Shown here: in pieces, positions 9,764 to 19,368 of the stretch
Numbering within the stretch: position 1 is the stretch's first letter
How the letters are laid out: each line of letters opens with the position of its first letter
NCBI GenBank assembly: GCA_964527925.1
Contig: CAZGQO010000001.1
Coordinates: 1 to 64,000 of the forward strand
DNA length: 64,000 nucleotides
Direction: 5' to 3'
Origin: Ch128b sp964527925
GTDB taxonomy: Bacteria; Bacteroidota; Ignavibacteria; Ch128b
The notes under the pieces: generated by a model
What the model saw: the letters and a program-made list of their open reading frames with translations, nothing else
What the model was told of the DNA's origin: nothing
Database searches by the model: none
Position numbers and translations under genes: made by a program

Positions 9764-11519
9764 TTCTCTTTACGTAAAATTCTATAAGTTGTTTGGCAAT
9801 TGGAGCTGCGTGAGTTCCTCCAAATCCAGAATTTTCAACAATTACTGCTAAAGCAATTTTAGGATTTTCAAATGGTGCAAAACCGATAAACAATGCATGA
9901 TCTTTTCCATGAGGATTCTGTGCAGTTCCAGTTTTCCCAGCTACTGCAATTCCTGGAATTCGAATGTGAGTTGCTGTACCTGCACCATTTACTACAAGAT
10001 ACATACCTTGCCTCACCAGATCCATTGCTTCTTTCTTAATGGGTAACTTTTTGCCTTCAATTTTAATTTCAATTTCCTTTGGATTGACTTGTGGATGAAA
10101 CAACTTTCTAACTGCATGAGGTCGATAAAGTGTTCCTCCATTTGCAATTGCTGCAACATAAACAGCCATCTGAAGTGGAGTCACACCAAGTTCACCCTGA
10201 CCAACACCTAAACTAACGATGTATCCTTTTGTCCATTTATTTACACCATAAATTTTATTGTAATATTCAACAGATGGAAGAATGCCGCTTGTCTCTTCAT
10301 AAATATCAATTCCTGTTTTTCGTCCAAAACCAAACATTCGACCATACTTAGTCCATCTCTCAAATCCATTTTTTAGAATTAAATTGAAATAAAAAGTATT
10401 GCAGGATTTTTCGATTGCATGAACAACATTGATTGCACCATGAGTACCCATACATTTATAAAAATGATTTCCAAAACTAAATCCACCGCCGCATGGATAA
10501 GTATATTTTTCATCAATCACATTTTCGTTTAATGCAGTAAGTGCATTTATTGGTTTGAAACAAGAACCAGGTGGGTAAATTGAACTTGTCGCACGGTTAA
10601 ACAATGGAACCAGTTTATTTGAATTCAATTCTTTCCAGACTGAAGCTGGAGTCAAACTTGAAAGCAATGAAAGATCAAAATCAGGTTTACTGACTAATGT
10701 TAAAATTTCACCATTGTTTGGATCTATTGCAACGATTGCTCCACTTCTATCATTCAACAATTCTTCCGCTAACTTTTGTAAATCTGCATCAATTGTAAGT
10801 TGAGCGTTATAACCAGGGATAGCTTCAACATCATTTTTACCATTATTAACTGGACCTATCTCTCTTCCTCTGGAATCAACATAAACAAGTTTCTTACCTT
10901 TTACTCCTCTTAAATAATCTTCATAATATTTTTCCAGACCAGTATGACCAACAAAATTACCCATCACATAAAATTCTTTTTTCTGTTCTAATTCTTTTCG
11001 TGAAATTTCTTTACAATATCCAAAAAGATGGGAAGCACGAATTCCGGCAGGATAGTTTCGCTCCATATCAACTATGTAATCAACGCCTGGAAGTAATTCT
11101 TTATTTTCTTCAATCCAGCTGATTTGTTCAAAAGTTAATCCACGCTGAATACGAATGGGAATGAAAGGTGAATAAGATTTATTTTGTTTAAGGATTACCT
11201 TAATGAAATTAGGTTTTAGCTTGAATTGATTTTCAATAATTGGGATTAATGTTGTGTCAAAATAATATGGTGTAATAGTGAGTGTATAATCAGGTTTATT
11301 ATCAACAACTAATTTCCAGTTTCTATCATAGAACAGCCCTCGATAAGGCTCAATTATTTTTTCTTTAATTGCATTTTTCTCAGACTTTTCTTGATACTCT
11401 TCATTTTCAATTACTTGAAGTTGATATAATCTAAAACCTAATGATAAAAATATAATTATCGTTAAAACTGAAATAATAGATGTTCTTGTTTGTGGTGATA
11501 AATCTCGTACAGTTTTCAT
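9735..11519 (-). CDS. mrdA: Penicillin-binding protein 2, elongation transpeptidase
   Basis: 594-residue class B PBP with one N-terminal membrane anchor (about 12-32), the pedestal/dimerisation region and a C-terminal transpeptidase. The three active-site motifs are visible: SxxK as S319-CF-K322 in PPGSCFKP, SxN as SCN at 372-374, and KTG in VAGKTGTAQNPHGKDHALF. It crosslinks nascent peptidoglycan in the elongasome and activates RodA, encoded immediately downstream. It meets mreD at a one-base overlap (position 11519), consistent with an operon. Length is usual for the family. Confidence 0.95.
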   Translation of the reverse strand: MKTVRDLSPQTRTSIISVLTIIIFLSLGFRLYQLQVIENEEYQEKSEKNAIKEKIIEPYRGLFYDRNWKLVVDNKPDYTLTITPYYFDTTLIPIIENQFKLKPNFIKVILKQNKSYSPFIPIRIQRGLTFEQISWIEENKELLPGVDYIVDMERNYPAGIRASHLFGYCKEISRKELEQKKEFYVMGNFVGHTGLEKYYEDYLRGVKGKKLVYVDSRGREIGPVNNGKNDVEAIPGYNAQLTIDADLQKLAEELLNDRSGAIVAIDPNNGEILTLVSKPDFDLSLLSSLTPASVWKELNSNKLVPLFNRATSSIYPPGSCFKPINALTALNENVIDEKYTYPCGGGFSFGNHFYKCMGTHGAINVVHAIEKSCNTFYFNLILKNGFERWTKYGRMFGFGRKTGIDIYEETSGILPSVEYYNKIYGVNKWTKGYIVSLGVGQGELGVTPLQMAVYVAAIANGGTLYRPHAVRKLFHPQVNPKEIEIKIEGKKLPIKKEAMDLVRQGMYLVVNGAGTATHIRIPGIAVAGKTGTAQNPHGKDHALFIGFAPFENPKIALAVIVENSGFGGTHAAPIAKQLIEFYVKRNEIKVLAKN

Positions 11520-12007
11520 TATTTTATTCTGTCTCTACTCGGTATAAACAAAACAAACAGACTGAAGATGCCAGTAGTTAGAGATGGTATTAATCCGTTA
11601 TTTATTATAATAATTAAAAATGATTTAAAATTCACATCAGTAGCTGTTAAGATATAAATTAATCGGTCTATTATGGAGGCAAGAATGACGAACATTGTAA
11701 ATGTGACAGTTCGGGTTAATCTTTCGATTTCGTTTTCATTATAAAAATAGCCAATGAAAAAAGTTGCTATAACCTTTGAAAGTGCATTTGCACCAATAAC
11801 TCGCATTCCAAGCAAGTCGAATAATAAACCAAAAATAAATGCAGTTATTATTCCTGGTATCTGACCAAACTTAAGTGTAAAAAAGACTAACCCAATCAGT
11901 AATAAATCAGGTTTAAAATTTTTGTAGGAAATTAACTCTACAACAGTTAATTGCAATACTAGAAGCAAAATTAAAATTGAGTATGAATAAAAAATCTTAG
12001 TGTTCAA
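11519..12007 (-). CDS. mreD: Rod shape-determining protein MreD
   Basis: Small (162 residues), very hydrophobic protein with five to six membrane segments. Its FGQIPGIITAFIFGLLFDLLG stretch is typical of MreD. MreD belongs to the membrane-spanning complex that links MreB filaments to PBP2/RodA. Sequence conservation in this family is weak, so the call relies heavily on position: between mreC (11-nt overlap) and mrdA (1-nt overlap). Confidence 0.88.
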   Translation of the reverse strand: MNTKIFYSYSILILLLVLQLTVVELISYKNFKPDLLLIGLVFFTLKFGQIPGIITAFIFGLLFDLLGMRVIGANALSKVIATFFIGYFYNENEIERLTRTVTFTMFVILASIIDRLIYILTATDVNFKSFLIIIINNGLIPSLTTGIFSLFVLFIPSRDRIK

Positions 12008-12827
12008 TTTTTTCTAAATCAAAATATTTATTAGTTAGTTTTAAGTTTGGTTTTTCAATCATACAGTAATGAATTGCTTCAAGATTAACTGTGGGTTTTG
12101 CAGTGATATCATAGAATGGTAAATCTTCAGAAAGCGAAGCAGAAATTACTTTTGCAATCGGTATTTCCGCTGGAAATAAAGTGCTAAATTCTGAGGTAAT
12201 GAAAATATCTCCATTCTTTACATCAGCAGAGTTATTAACATTAAAAATTTTAAATTTCTCCCCATCCCACGAAAGTATTCCTGGATCTTTTGACCTGGAA
12301 TTTTTTACACTGATGCGAATATTTACATTATTTATTGGAGTGATAACAGAATAATTATCACCTGCTTCTGAAATAAATCCAATTATTCCATCAGGACTGA
12401 AGACGGCTGAGTTTATTTTTACATTATCTTTTAATCCTTTATCAATAATGAATCTATTTCCATTAGCATCATAGGATTTGAGAACAATCTTTGAAAGGAT
12501 GAAATCACCATTTTTTTCTTGATTAAGTTTTAAAATTTTATAAAGCTCATCTCTCTCGTATTCAAATTTCTGATATTCGATAACCTTTCTGGTTAGAATT
12601 GCATTTTCCCGGTGAAGTAGTTCATTTTCTTTTTTATAAAATAGAAACTCTTCGAACGGTGACTTAATTTGATTGATGACAGCATACAAAAGAAATGATG
12701 CTTTTCTAAGTGGAATAATATTTACTGAATCATTAAAACTCAAAATCAACAATGAAGTCAGAATGAGAATTGTTAAAATAATATATTGACGATACGAGTT
12801 AACAAATCTGATAATCCAGTAAATCAT
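11997..12827 (-). CDS. mreC: Rod shape-determining protein MreC
   Basis: 276 residues with one N-terminal transmembrane helix (about 12-30). A coiled-coil stretch follows at about 55-95 (KENELLHRENAILTRKVIEY). A periplasmic beta-barrel region contains the family-like KIVLKSYDANGNRFIIDKG and DGIIGFISEAGDNYSVITP. MreC scaffolds the elongation complex outside the inner membrane and contacts PBP2. It starts 2 nt after mreB and overlaps mreD by 11 nt. Length is close to the usual 270-300. Confidence 0.93.
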   Translation of the reverse strand: MIYWIIRFVNSYRQYIILTILILTSLLILSFNDSVNIIPLRKASFLLYAVINQIKSPFEEFLFYKKENELLHRENAILTRKVIEYQKFEYERDELYKILKLNQEKNGDFILSKIVLKSYDANGNRFIIDKGLKDNVKINSAVFSPDGIIGFISEAGDNYSVITPINNVNIRISVKNSRSKDPGILSWDGEKFKIFNVNNSADVKNGDIFITSEFSTLFPAEIPIAKVISASLSEDLPFYDITAKPTVNLEAIHYCMIEKPNLKLTNKYFDLEKIEH

Positions 12828-12829
12828 CT

Positions 12830-13855
12830 TTAATATCTTCTGCTGCGGATTAAAACTTTTTCATACTTCTCAAAATTTTCGAGAACTTTTCCAACACCGC
12901 GAACAACTGCCGTTAATGGATCATCAGCAACATGGACGGGCAAATTGGTTTCCATTCGAATTTTTTCATCAATTCCTTTTAATAATGCACCACCACCTGT
13001 TAACATAATTCCACGATCAAGGATATCCGCACTCAATTCTGGAGGAGTATTTTCCAGAGTTAATTTAATTGCTTCAACGATTTGATTTATCGGTTCACTC
13101 AAAGCTTCACGAATTTCTTCTGAACTTACATCAACTGATGTTGGAATTCCCTGAACAAGATCTCTACCTTTCACCTGAATAGTAATTTCTTCTTTGAGTG
13201 GAATTGCTGAACCAACCTGAATTTTTATCATTTCAGCTGTTCGTTCACCAATCAAAACATTGTAATTCTTTTTGAAGAACTGTTGAATTGCATTATTCAT
13301 TTCATCACCAGCAATTCGAATGGATTCATCAACAACAATTCCTGAAAGTGCAATAACAGCAATTTCAGTTGTTCCACCGCCGATATCAATAATCATGTTT
13401 CCAACCGGAGATTCAACATCGCAACCAATACCAATAGAAGCAGCCATAGGTTCAGAAATTAAATGCACTTCTTTTGCACCAGCGTGTTCAGCAGAATCTC
13501 GAACTGCTCTTTTCTCAACTTCTGTTATACCAGTCGGAACAGCAATCACGATTCTTCTGCTCGGCATTAAATTACCTTTGCACATTTTGATGAAAGTGCG
13601 AAGCATACCTTCGGCAATTTCAAAGTCAGCTATCACACCATCTTTAAGCGGTCGACTAACTTTAATATCCCGATGTTCTCTTCCCTGAATTTCTTTTGCC
13701 TGATTTCCAACTGCAATAATTCTTTTGGTGTTTTTATCGAAGGCAACCATTGAAGGCTCATTCAAAACAATGCCTTTCCCCCGAATGTAAATTAGAGTAT
13801 TCGCTGTTCCAAGATCAATTGCAATATCTGACGAAAAAATGTTGAATATTCCCAT
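12830..13855 (-). CDS. mreB: MreB, actin-like cell-shape protein
   Basis: 341 residues, the standard length. Actin-fold nucleotide motifs are visible: DLGTANTLIYIRGKGIVLNE (phosphate 1, about 13-32), MIIDIGGGTTEIAV (phosphate 2, about 154-167) and LTGGGALLKGID (adenosine motif, about 283-294). MreB filaments under the inner membrane orient peptidoglycan synthesis by the PBP2/RodA pair encoded downstream. It lies 8 nt after purH on the same strand. The organism is therefore probably rod-shaped, though this is inference. Confidence 0.97.
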   Translation of the reverse strand: MGIFNIFSSDIAIDLGTANTLIYIRGKGIVLNEPSMVAFDKNTKRIIAVGNQAKEIQGREHRDIKVSRPLKDGVIADFEIAEGMLRTFIKMCKGNLMPSRRIVIAVPTGITEVEKRAVRDSAEHAGAKEVHLISEPMAASIGIGCDVESPVGNMIIDIGGGTTEIAVIALSGIVVDESIRIAGDEMNNAIQQFFKKNYNVLIGERTAEMIKIQVGSAIPLKEEITIQVKGRDLVQGIPTSVDVSSEEIREALSEPINQIVEAIKLTLENTPPELSADILDRGIMLTGGGALLKGIDEKIRMETNLPVHVADDPLTAVVRGVGKVLENFEKYEKVLIRSRRY

Positions 13856-13863
13856 AAATTATC

Positions 13864-15399
13864 CTAATGTTTGAAATGTCTTATGTTTGTTATTACTATT
13901 TTTAATTTTCTTTCATTTGCAAACTGAATTACTTCTTTATCTCGAATAGAACCACCAGGTTGTATGAAAGAAGTTGCACCAGCATTAGCGGCTACTTCAA
14001 CAGCATCTGGAAATGGAAAGAATGCATCTGATGCAACTGAAGACTGGTTCAAATCATGATTGAATTCTTTTGCTTTCATTATGGCGACTTTAACTGAATC
14101 AAGTCTTGAAGTTTGACCAGCACCAATTCCTAATGTCTTTAAATTTTTTGTGAAGACAATTGCATTAGATTTTACATGCTTTGCTACCTTGAAGCCAAAA
14201 ACTAAATCTTTAAATTCATTTAAAGTTGGTTCATTGTCAGTAACTGTATTCAAAAGTTTTTCATCGATTGATTGGGTATCGACAGATTGAACCAGAACAC
14301 CGCCTGGTATCGAACGAAATTCAAAACTATATTTTTCATTCTTTTTGAATTCTGGATTAACTTTTATGATTCGTCTATCTTTTTTGACTTTAAGTAATTC
14401 TAAAGCATCATTTTCAAAATCAGGTGCAACAATCACTTCAAGAAAAATTTCATTCAACTTTTGAACGGTTTGTTTATCAATTTTTTTATTAAATGCGACT
14501 ATCCCACCAAATGCTGAAATTGGATCTGATGACAAAGCTTTTTCATACGCTTCGAGTGTTGAGTTTCCAACTGCAACTCCACATGGTGAGTTATGTTTAA
14601 TTATGGCAGCAGTGACTTCATCAAATTCATAAACAAGATCAACTGCTGAGACAATATCAAGAATATTGTTATAAGACAGCTCTTTTCCATGAATATGTTG
14701 AAAATATTTAAAGAACTCACCATAGACAAATCCTTCTTGATGAGGATTCTCACCGTACCTTAATTTCTTTTCGAGTTGTAATGAAATTGAAAAGTTTTCT
14801 TCCCCATCAAAAAATTTTGAAATTTCTAAATCGTATTGAACAATCCTTTGAAATGCTTGCTTTGCAAGTTTTTTTCTAAACTCAATCGAAACATTGCCTG
14901 TGTTCTTCTCGAGTTGATTGATAAATTCATTGTATTGATCGATACCTGAAATAACTGCAACAGAATTAAAATTTTTCGCACTTGCACGAACTAATGTTGG
15001 TCCGCCAATATCGATGTATTCTATTATTTCTTCATCTGAAAGATTTTTGTTCTTACTCATTTTTTCAAAAGGATAGAAATTAATCACTACCAGATCAATT
15101 GGTTCAATCCCTCGATTCTTCAATTCTTCCAGATGTTCAGGCGAATCTTTTTTTGCAAGTATTGCAGAATGAAGAGTTGAATTTAAAGTCTTAACTCTTC
15201 CATTCAATAACTGATCGAAGCCGGTGATTTCATTTATATGTTTAATGTCAGAATAGTTCTCGGATAGATATTTGTAAGTACCGTCCGAAGCGTAAATATT
15301 AACATTAAATCTCTTTAAAGAATCTACAAGATTATTGAGGTTGGTTTTATCATAGACACTTATCAATGCAGTTTTAATTGGTAAAAATTCTATCATCAC
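13864..15399 (-). CDS. purH: Bifunctional purine biosynthesis protein PurH
   Basis: 511-residue AICAR formyltransferase/IMP cyclohydrolase, which catalyses the last two steps of de novo IMP synthesis. The N-terminal cyclohydrolase domain starts with IKTALISVYDKTNL. The transformylase domain carries LRYGENPHQ (about 215-223) and IKHNSPCGVAVGN, with the catalytic Lys-His pair. It starts inside the 3' end of purN (26-nt overlap), so the two are probably translationally coupled. Length is normal. Confidence 0.96.
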   Translation of the reverse strand: MMIEFLPIKTALISVYDKTNLNNLVDSLKRFNVNIYASDGTYKYLSENYSDIKHINEITGFDQLLNGRVKTLNSTLHSAILAKKDSPEHLEELKNRGIEPIDLVVINFYPFEKMSKNKNLSDEEIIEYIDIGGPTLVRASAKNFNSVAVISGIDQYNEFINQLEKNTGNVSIEFRKKLAKQAFQRIVQYDLEISKFFDGEENFSISLQLEKKLRYGENPHQEGFVYGEFFKYFQHIHGKELSYNNILDIVSAVDLVYEFDEVTAAIIKHNSPCGVAVGNSTLEAYEKALSSDPISAFGGIVAFNKKIDKQTVQKLNEIFLEVIVAPDFENDALELLKVKKDRRIIKVNPEFKKNEKYSFEFRSIPGGVLVQSVDTQSIDEKLLNTVTDNEPTLNEFKDLVFGFKVAKHVKSNAIVFTKNLKTLGIGAGQTSRLDSVKVAIMKAKEFNHDLNQSSVASDAFFPFPDAVEVAANAGATSFIQPGGSIRDKEVIQFANERKLKIVITNIRHFKH

Positions 15400-16006
15400 A
15401 ATCAGTTAACTTAATTTTACCTTCAATTATTTTTTGAATTACTTCGGGATAAACTTTATGCTCAATACTTAAAATTTTGCCTGCAATTTCTTCAGGTGAT
15501 TTGCAGTCACTTATATCGACAACCTCCTGATAAAGAATCTTACCTTCATCATATTTTTCATTTACAAGATGAATTGTGACGCCAGAAATTTTTTCTTTTG
15601 CCTCAAACACTGCACGGTGGACATTCATACCGTACATTCCTTTACCGCCAAATTTCGGCAGTAAAGCAGGATGAATATTAATGATTTTATTTTTATACAA
15701 ATCAATAACCTTTGCAGGAATCAATTTCATATACCCAGCCAGAGCAATTAAATCAGGATTAAATTTATTTAATAAATCAAGTAAAGAATCTTCAAAACTA
15801 TTTTTATGAAATTTTTTTTCACTCAGGTGAAAAGCAGGAATATTTTTACTTCTCGCAAATTCTAAAGCAACTGAATCAGAATTATTGCTTAAAACAAATT
15901 CAATTTTGCAATTAAGTTTCCCCTCTTCAATGGCATCGTAAATTGATCTCAAATTCGAACCTCTTCCTGACGCAAAAACACAAATTCTTAACTCTCTCTC
16001 TTTCAT
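15374..16006 (-). CDS. purN: Phosphoribosylglycinamide formyltransferase PurN
   Basis: 210-residue folate-dependent GAR transformylase, the third step of purine synthesis. It shows RICVFASGRGSNLRSI at the start, which forms the phosphate-binding loop. The catalytic triad of the family is seen as Asn and His in INIHPALLPKFGG and Asp in YDEGKIL. The product pathway continues in the overlapping purH. The 112 nt upstream of its start hold no clear gene; the promoter for the purN-purH-mre run is likely there but I could not identify its elements. Confidence 0.95.
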   Translation of the reverse strand: MKERELRICVFASGRGSNLRSIYDAIEEGKLNCKIEFVLSNNSDSVALEFARSKNIPAFHLSEKKFHKNSFEDSLLDLLNKFNPDLIALAGYMKLIPAKVIDLYKNKIINIHPALLPKFGGKGMYGMNVHRAVFEAKEKISGVTIHLVNEKYDEGKILYQEVVDISDCKSPEEIAGKILSIEHKVYPEVIQKIIEGKIKLTDCDDRIFTN

Positions 16007-16118
16007 CTTAAAAGTTGTTGCAATTTAGTTAAAGCTAAGTTCTTTATCAATTTTTTTGAGATTTTTCACCCTTTTGAAGAAAAGTTTAAGAAAAATCAGT
16101 TTTATTCCTGTAAATGAG

Positions 16119-17621
16119 TCACTTCTTAATAATATAGTTTATTAAGTTCTTAGCCTGATATTTTATCGACTGCTGAAAATCCATGTTTTCTAATTTATCA
16201 ATTTTTTCAAGATATCTTAGAGCTGATTTTGTATCATTATTTTTAGTTTCAATCCTGCCAAGATAGAGATACGAAAATCCTTTAGTCCAGAGTTCTTGTT
16301 TTGTGTTGATCTGTAAAACCTGAAGGAAAGTTTCTTTAGCTTCTTTCAAAGCTTGATTTTTGTATAGTGCAAGCCCCTTCAGATAAAAAACAATAGCCTT
16401 ATAATCATCATCCAGAGAAGAAAGGTTTTTTAGTCTCGAAATGGCTTGATTATAATTCCCATCCCTTATCATGTTCCATGAAACAAAAATTGTTTTCGTT
16501 ATTTCATCCAATCCATTCTTCAAAATTTTTGAAGCAAATCTTTGATAAAATTTATCTTCTTCATTGTTTGATTTGAAAGTCAAACATTCCTTCAAAAACT
16601 TTTTACCATATTCAACATCACCCGAAAGTAAATATGATAAACCACATCTAAAAGATGCTGTCGCTATGTAGGAATCTTTCTTATATGAACTTAAAAACTT
16701 TTCGTAATAATCTACCGCATCTAGATATTTATTCTGATAAAAATTACAATCACCCAAGAGGAAAAAAGTGAGATTTTGCAGAGATTTAATCTGAAATGAA
16801 TTATTCTTAATTAGAGTTTTAAGATTTGTTTCAGCCTCACCAAGTCGACCCAACTTCATTGACTCAACTGCCAATGAGTATCTGAACAAACTATTATCTG
16901 GAAATTTTTCGACAAGTTTTTTTAATAAGTTATAAGCTAATTCATTTTCACCGAGAAACAAAGAATAGATTTGAGAAAGAAAATAATCAGCTTCAATTTT
17001 AGCAAGATTTCCGTTTTTAGATACAAGTTCCAGGTCTTTTATTCCATTTGTCAAATTACTTTCAATTCCAACTATATCCAGAATATCCTGTACAGTTTTG
17101 GGAACCTGTGAGATAGAAGCTAAAAAAATTCCCTTCCATAAATATGCATCGATGAAGAAAGGATTTTTCTTAATTAATTCATCTGTATATGAAAGTGAAG
17201 TTCTTGCCGACCATAATCCATCGAAATATTTTTTATTCATCAAAAACATAATCGAACGATAGCCATAAATACTGGAAAGAGTAAAAAGTGCAGAATAATT
17301 TTTATCATCTTTTTTTAGTTTGGATTTAGCACGCTCAATTGTTTCGTTACTGTAAAATTCAAATTTCCTGAAATCATTTTGATTGTTATCACCAATAAAC
17401 TTCCAGACATAAATATTAGAAATGTACAGCAAAGGTCGTGGATCATTTTGATTTTCTTTTGAGAGTTGAAGAAGTAAACTTTCAGCTTTCTCAAATTTAA
17501 AATTGAACACGAACTCCATTGCATTCAGCAATTGAGTTTCGTAGTTGTTCTTACTTGGTTGAAATCCAGATGAGTGTAAAAATGTCATGAAAAAGCAACT
17601 GAGAGCAAATATAATTTTCAT
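16119..17621 (-). CDS. Secreted or periplasmic TPR-repeat protein, function unknown
   Basis: 500 residues with an N-terminal signal peptide (about 1-19, ...FLHSSGF). The remainder is almost wholly helical with tetratricopeptide-like pairs, for example NAMEFVFNFKFEKAESLLLQ, ALYKNQALKEAKETFLQVL and YLYLGRIETKNNDTKSALRY. TPR arrays bind other proteins or peptides; no catalytic domain is visible. It lies 7 nt downstream of pyrG on the same strand, but no functional link to CTP synthesis is evident. Confidence 0.75.
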   Translation of the reverse strand: MKIIFALSCFFMTFLHSSGFQPSKNNYETQLLNAMEFVFNFKFEKAESLLLQLSKENQNDPRPLLYISNIYVWKFIGDNNQNDFRKFEFYSNETIERAKSKLKKDDKNYSALFTLSSIYGYRSIMFLMNKKYFDGLWSARTSLSYTDELIKKNPFFIDAYLWKGIFLASISQVPKTVQDILDIVGIESNLTNGIKDLELVSKNGNLAKIEADYFLSQIYSLFLGENELAYNLLKKLVEKFPDNSLFRYSLAVESMKLGRLGEAETNLKTLIKNNSFQIKSLQNLTFFLLGDCNFYQNKYLDAVDYYEKFLSSYKKDSYIATASFRCGLSYLLSGDVEYGKKFLKECLTFKSNNEEDKFYQRFASKILKNGLDEITKTIFVSWNMIRDGNYNQAISRLKNLSSLDDDYKAIVFYLKGLALYKNQALKEAKETFLQVLQINTKQELWTKGFSYLYLGRIETKNNDTKSALRYLEKIDKLENMDFQQSIKYQAKNLINYIIKK

Positions 17622-17628
17622 TGAAGGT

Positions 17629-19257
17629 TCAAGAGGTTACTGAATTAGAAAGTTTATAATCGAAAGCTGCTTTTACAAATTCTCTGAAGAGTGGATGTGC
17701 TTTCAAAGCTCTTGATTTAAGTTCTGGATGAAATTGACAGCCAACAAACCATGGATGATCATCTAATTCAATAATTTCGACAAGAGAACCATCTGGAGAA
17801 ATTCCGCTTATTTTCATACCATTATCAATTAAAATTTGACGGAATTTATTATTTACTTCATAACGATGCCTGTGTCTTTCGGATATCAATTCAGTCTTGT
17901 AAGCTTTATATGCTTTTGTTCCTTTTTCGATTATGCAGGGATAAGCTCCCAACCTCATAGTCCCGCCAAGTTCTTTAATTTTTTTCTGTTCAGGCATAAG
18001 ATCAATTACATTCTGGCGGGTCTTCTTAAACTCCGTACTATTAGCCTGTTTAAGTACACAAACATTACGAGCAAACTCAATAACAGCGCATTGCATACCA
18101 AGACAAATTCCAAAAAATGGAATTTTATTTTCTCGCACGAAATTGATTGCTTTAATTTTCCCTTCAATACCTCTTTCGCCGAATCCGCCAGGTACAAGCA
18201 AACCATGAATACCTTTTAACAAATCAGCAGAATTGCCAACTTCAAATTCTTCCGCGTTCAGCCAGATTAAATTAACTTTCAATTTGTTTTCTGCACCAGC
18301 GTGAACAAAAGTTTCAATGATACTCTTATATGCATCTCGATATTCAACATATTTTCCACAAATCCCAATATTGACTTCATCCTCAGGTTTTTTAATTCTT
18401 TCAACAAACTCAATCCATTGATCTAATTTTAATTTACCGCTATTGAGATGTAATTTTTCAAGAACAAGTTCATCAAGTTTTTCTCGTGATAAGATGAGAG
18501 GAACTTCGTAAATAGAGAATGTATCGTAGGCAGAAATCACTTCGTTAGGTTGAACATTACAGAAAAGAGCGATTTTAGATTTTATTTCTTTAGGTAACTT
18601 TTTTTCTGAACGACAAACAATTATATCAGGTTGAACTCCCATTTCAAGCAGACTTTTAACCGAGTGTTGTGTCGGTTTTGTTTTCAACTCACCCGATGTC
18701 GCGATGTATGGGACTAATGTTACATGAATGCACAAAGTATTTTTCCTTCCCAATGAAAGCATAATTTGTCGCATCGCTTCAATGAAAGGTTGACTTTCAA
18801 TATCACCAACAGTTCCACCAATCTCAGTAATTACTATATCATATTCGCCTGATTGACCAAGGTAAGTTACTCGTTTTTTAATTTCATCAGTGATATGCGG
18901 AATTACCTGGACAGTCGCTCCCAGATAATCTCCTCGTCTTTCTTTTGTAATTACTTCAAAATAAACTTGCCCTGTTGTTGTATTGTTATGTTTTGTTGTT
19001 ATTATATCCAGAAATCTTTCATAATGGCCTAAATCTAAATCAGTTTCAGCGCCATCATCGGTTACATAAACTTCACCGTGTTGAAATGGGCTCATCGTTC
19101 CTGGATCAACATTTATATAGGGATCAAATTTTTGAATGGTTACCCGATAACCTCTTGATTTTAACAATAACCCAAGAGAAGCTGCAGTTATTCCTTTACC
19201 CAGCGATGAAACAACACCACCTGTTATAAAAATATATTTTACCTTTTTTGAAGCCAT
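17629..19257 (-). CDS. pyrG: CTP synthase
   Basis: 542 residues, the standard length. The synthetase domain opens KYIFITGGVVSSLGKGITAA, containing the ATP P-loop, followed by the conserved KFDPYINVDPGTMSPFQHGE. The C-terminal class I glutaminase domain has the nucleophile cysteine in FFGICLGMQ (about 385) and the histidine/glutamate pair in FHPELKSR. It makes CTP from UTP, ATP and glutamine. Confidence 0.97.
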   Translation of the reverse strand: MASKKVKYIFITGGVVSSLGKGITAASLGLLLKSRGYRVTIQKFDPYINVDPGTMSPFQHGEVYVTDDGAETDLDLGHYERFLDIITTKHNNTTTGQVYFEVITKERRGDYLGATVQVIPHITDEIKKRVTYLGQSGEYDIVITEIGGTVGDIESQPFIEAMRQIMLSLGRKNTLCIHVTLVPYIATSGELKTKPTQHSVKSLLEMGVQPDIIVCRSEKKLPKEIKSKIALFCNVQPNEVISAYDTFSIYEVPLILSREKLDELVLEKLHLNSGKLKLDQWIEFVERIKKPEDEVNIGICGKYVEYRDAYKSIIETFVHAGAENKLKVNLIWLNAEEFEVGNSADLLKGIHGLLVPGGFGERGIEGKIKAINFVRENKIPFFGICLGMQCAVIEFARNVCVLKQANSTEFKKTRQNVIDLMPEQKKIKELGGTMRLGAYPCIIEKGTKAYKAYKTELISERHRHRYEVNNKFRQILIDNGMKISGISPDGSLVEIIELDDHPWFVGCQFHPELKSRALKAHPLFREFVKAAFDYKLSNSVTS

Positions 19258-19368
19258 AATTGATACGAAAATAATTCAATCATTTCTATTTAAAAAATTT
19301 CACCCAAGTTTTTAAATATTAATTTATTAAAGAGATAATTAGTTGAATGTAAATCCTGCATTCATGAA

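Noticed and set aside
13320..13688. 122-codon + strand frame inside mreB
   Set aside because: Pure antisense shadow of the strongly conserved mreB; composition rich in Ser, Thr and Ile as expected from reverse reading.
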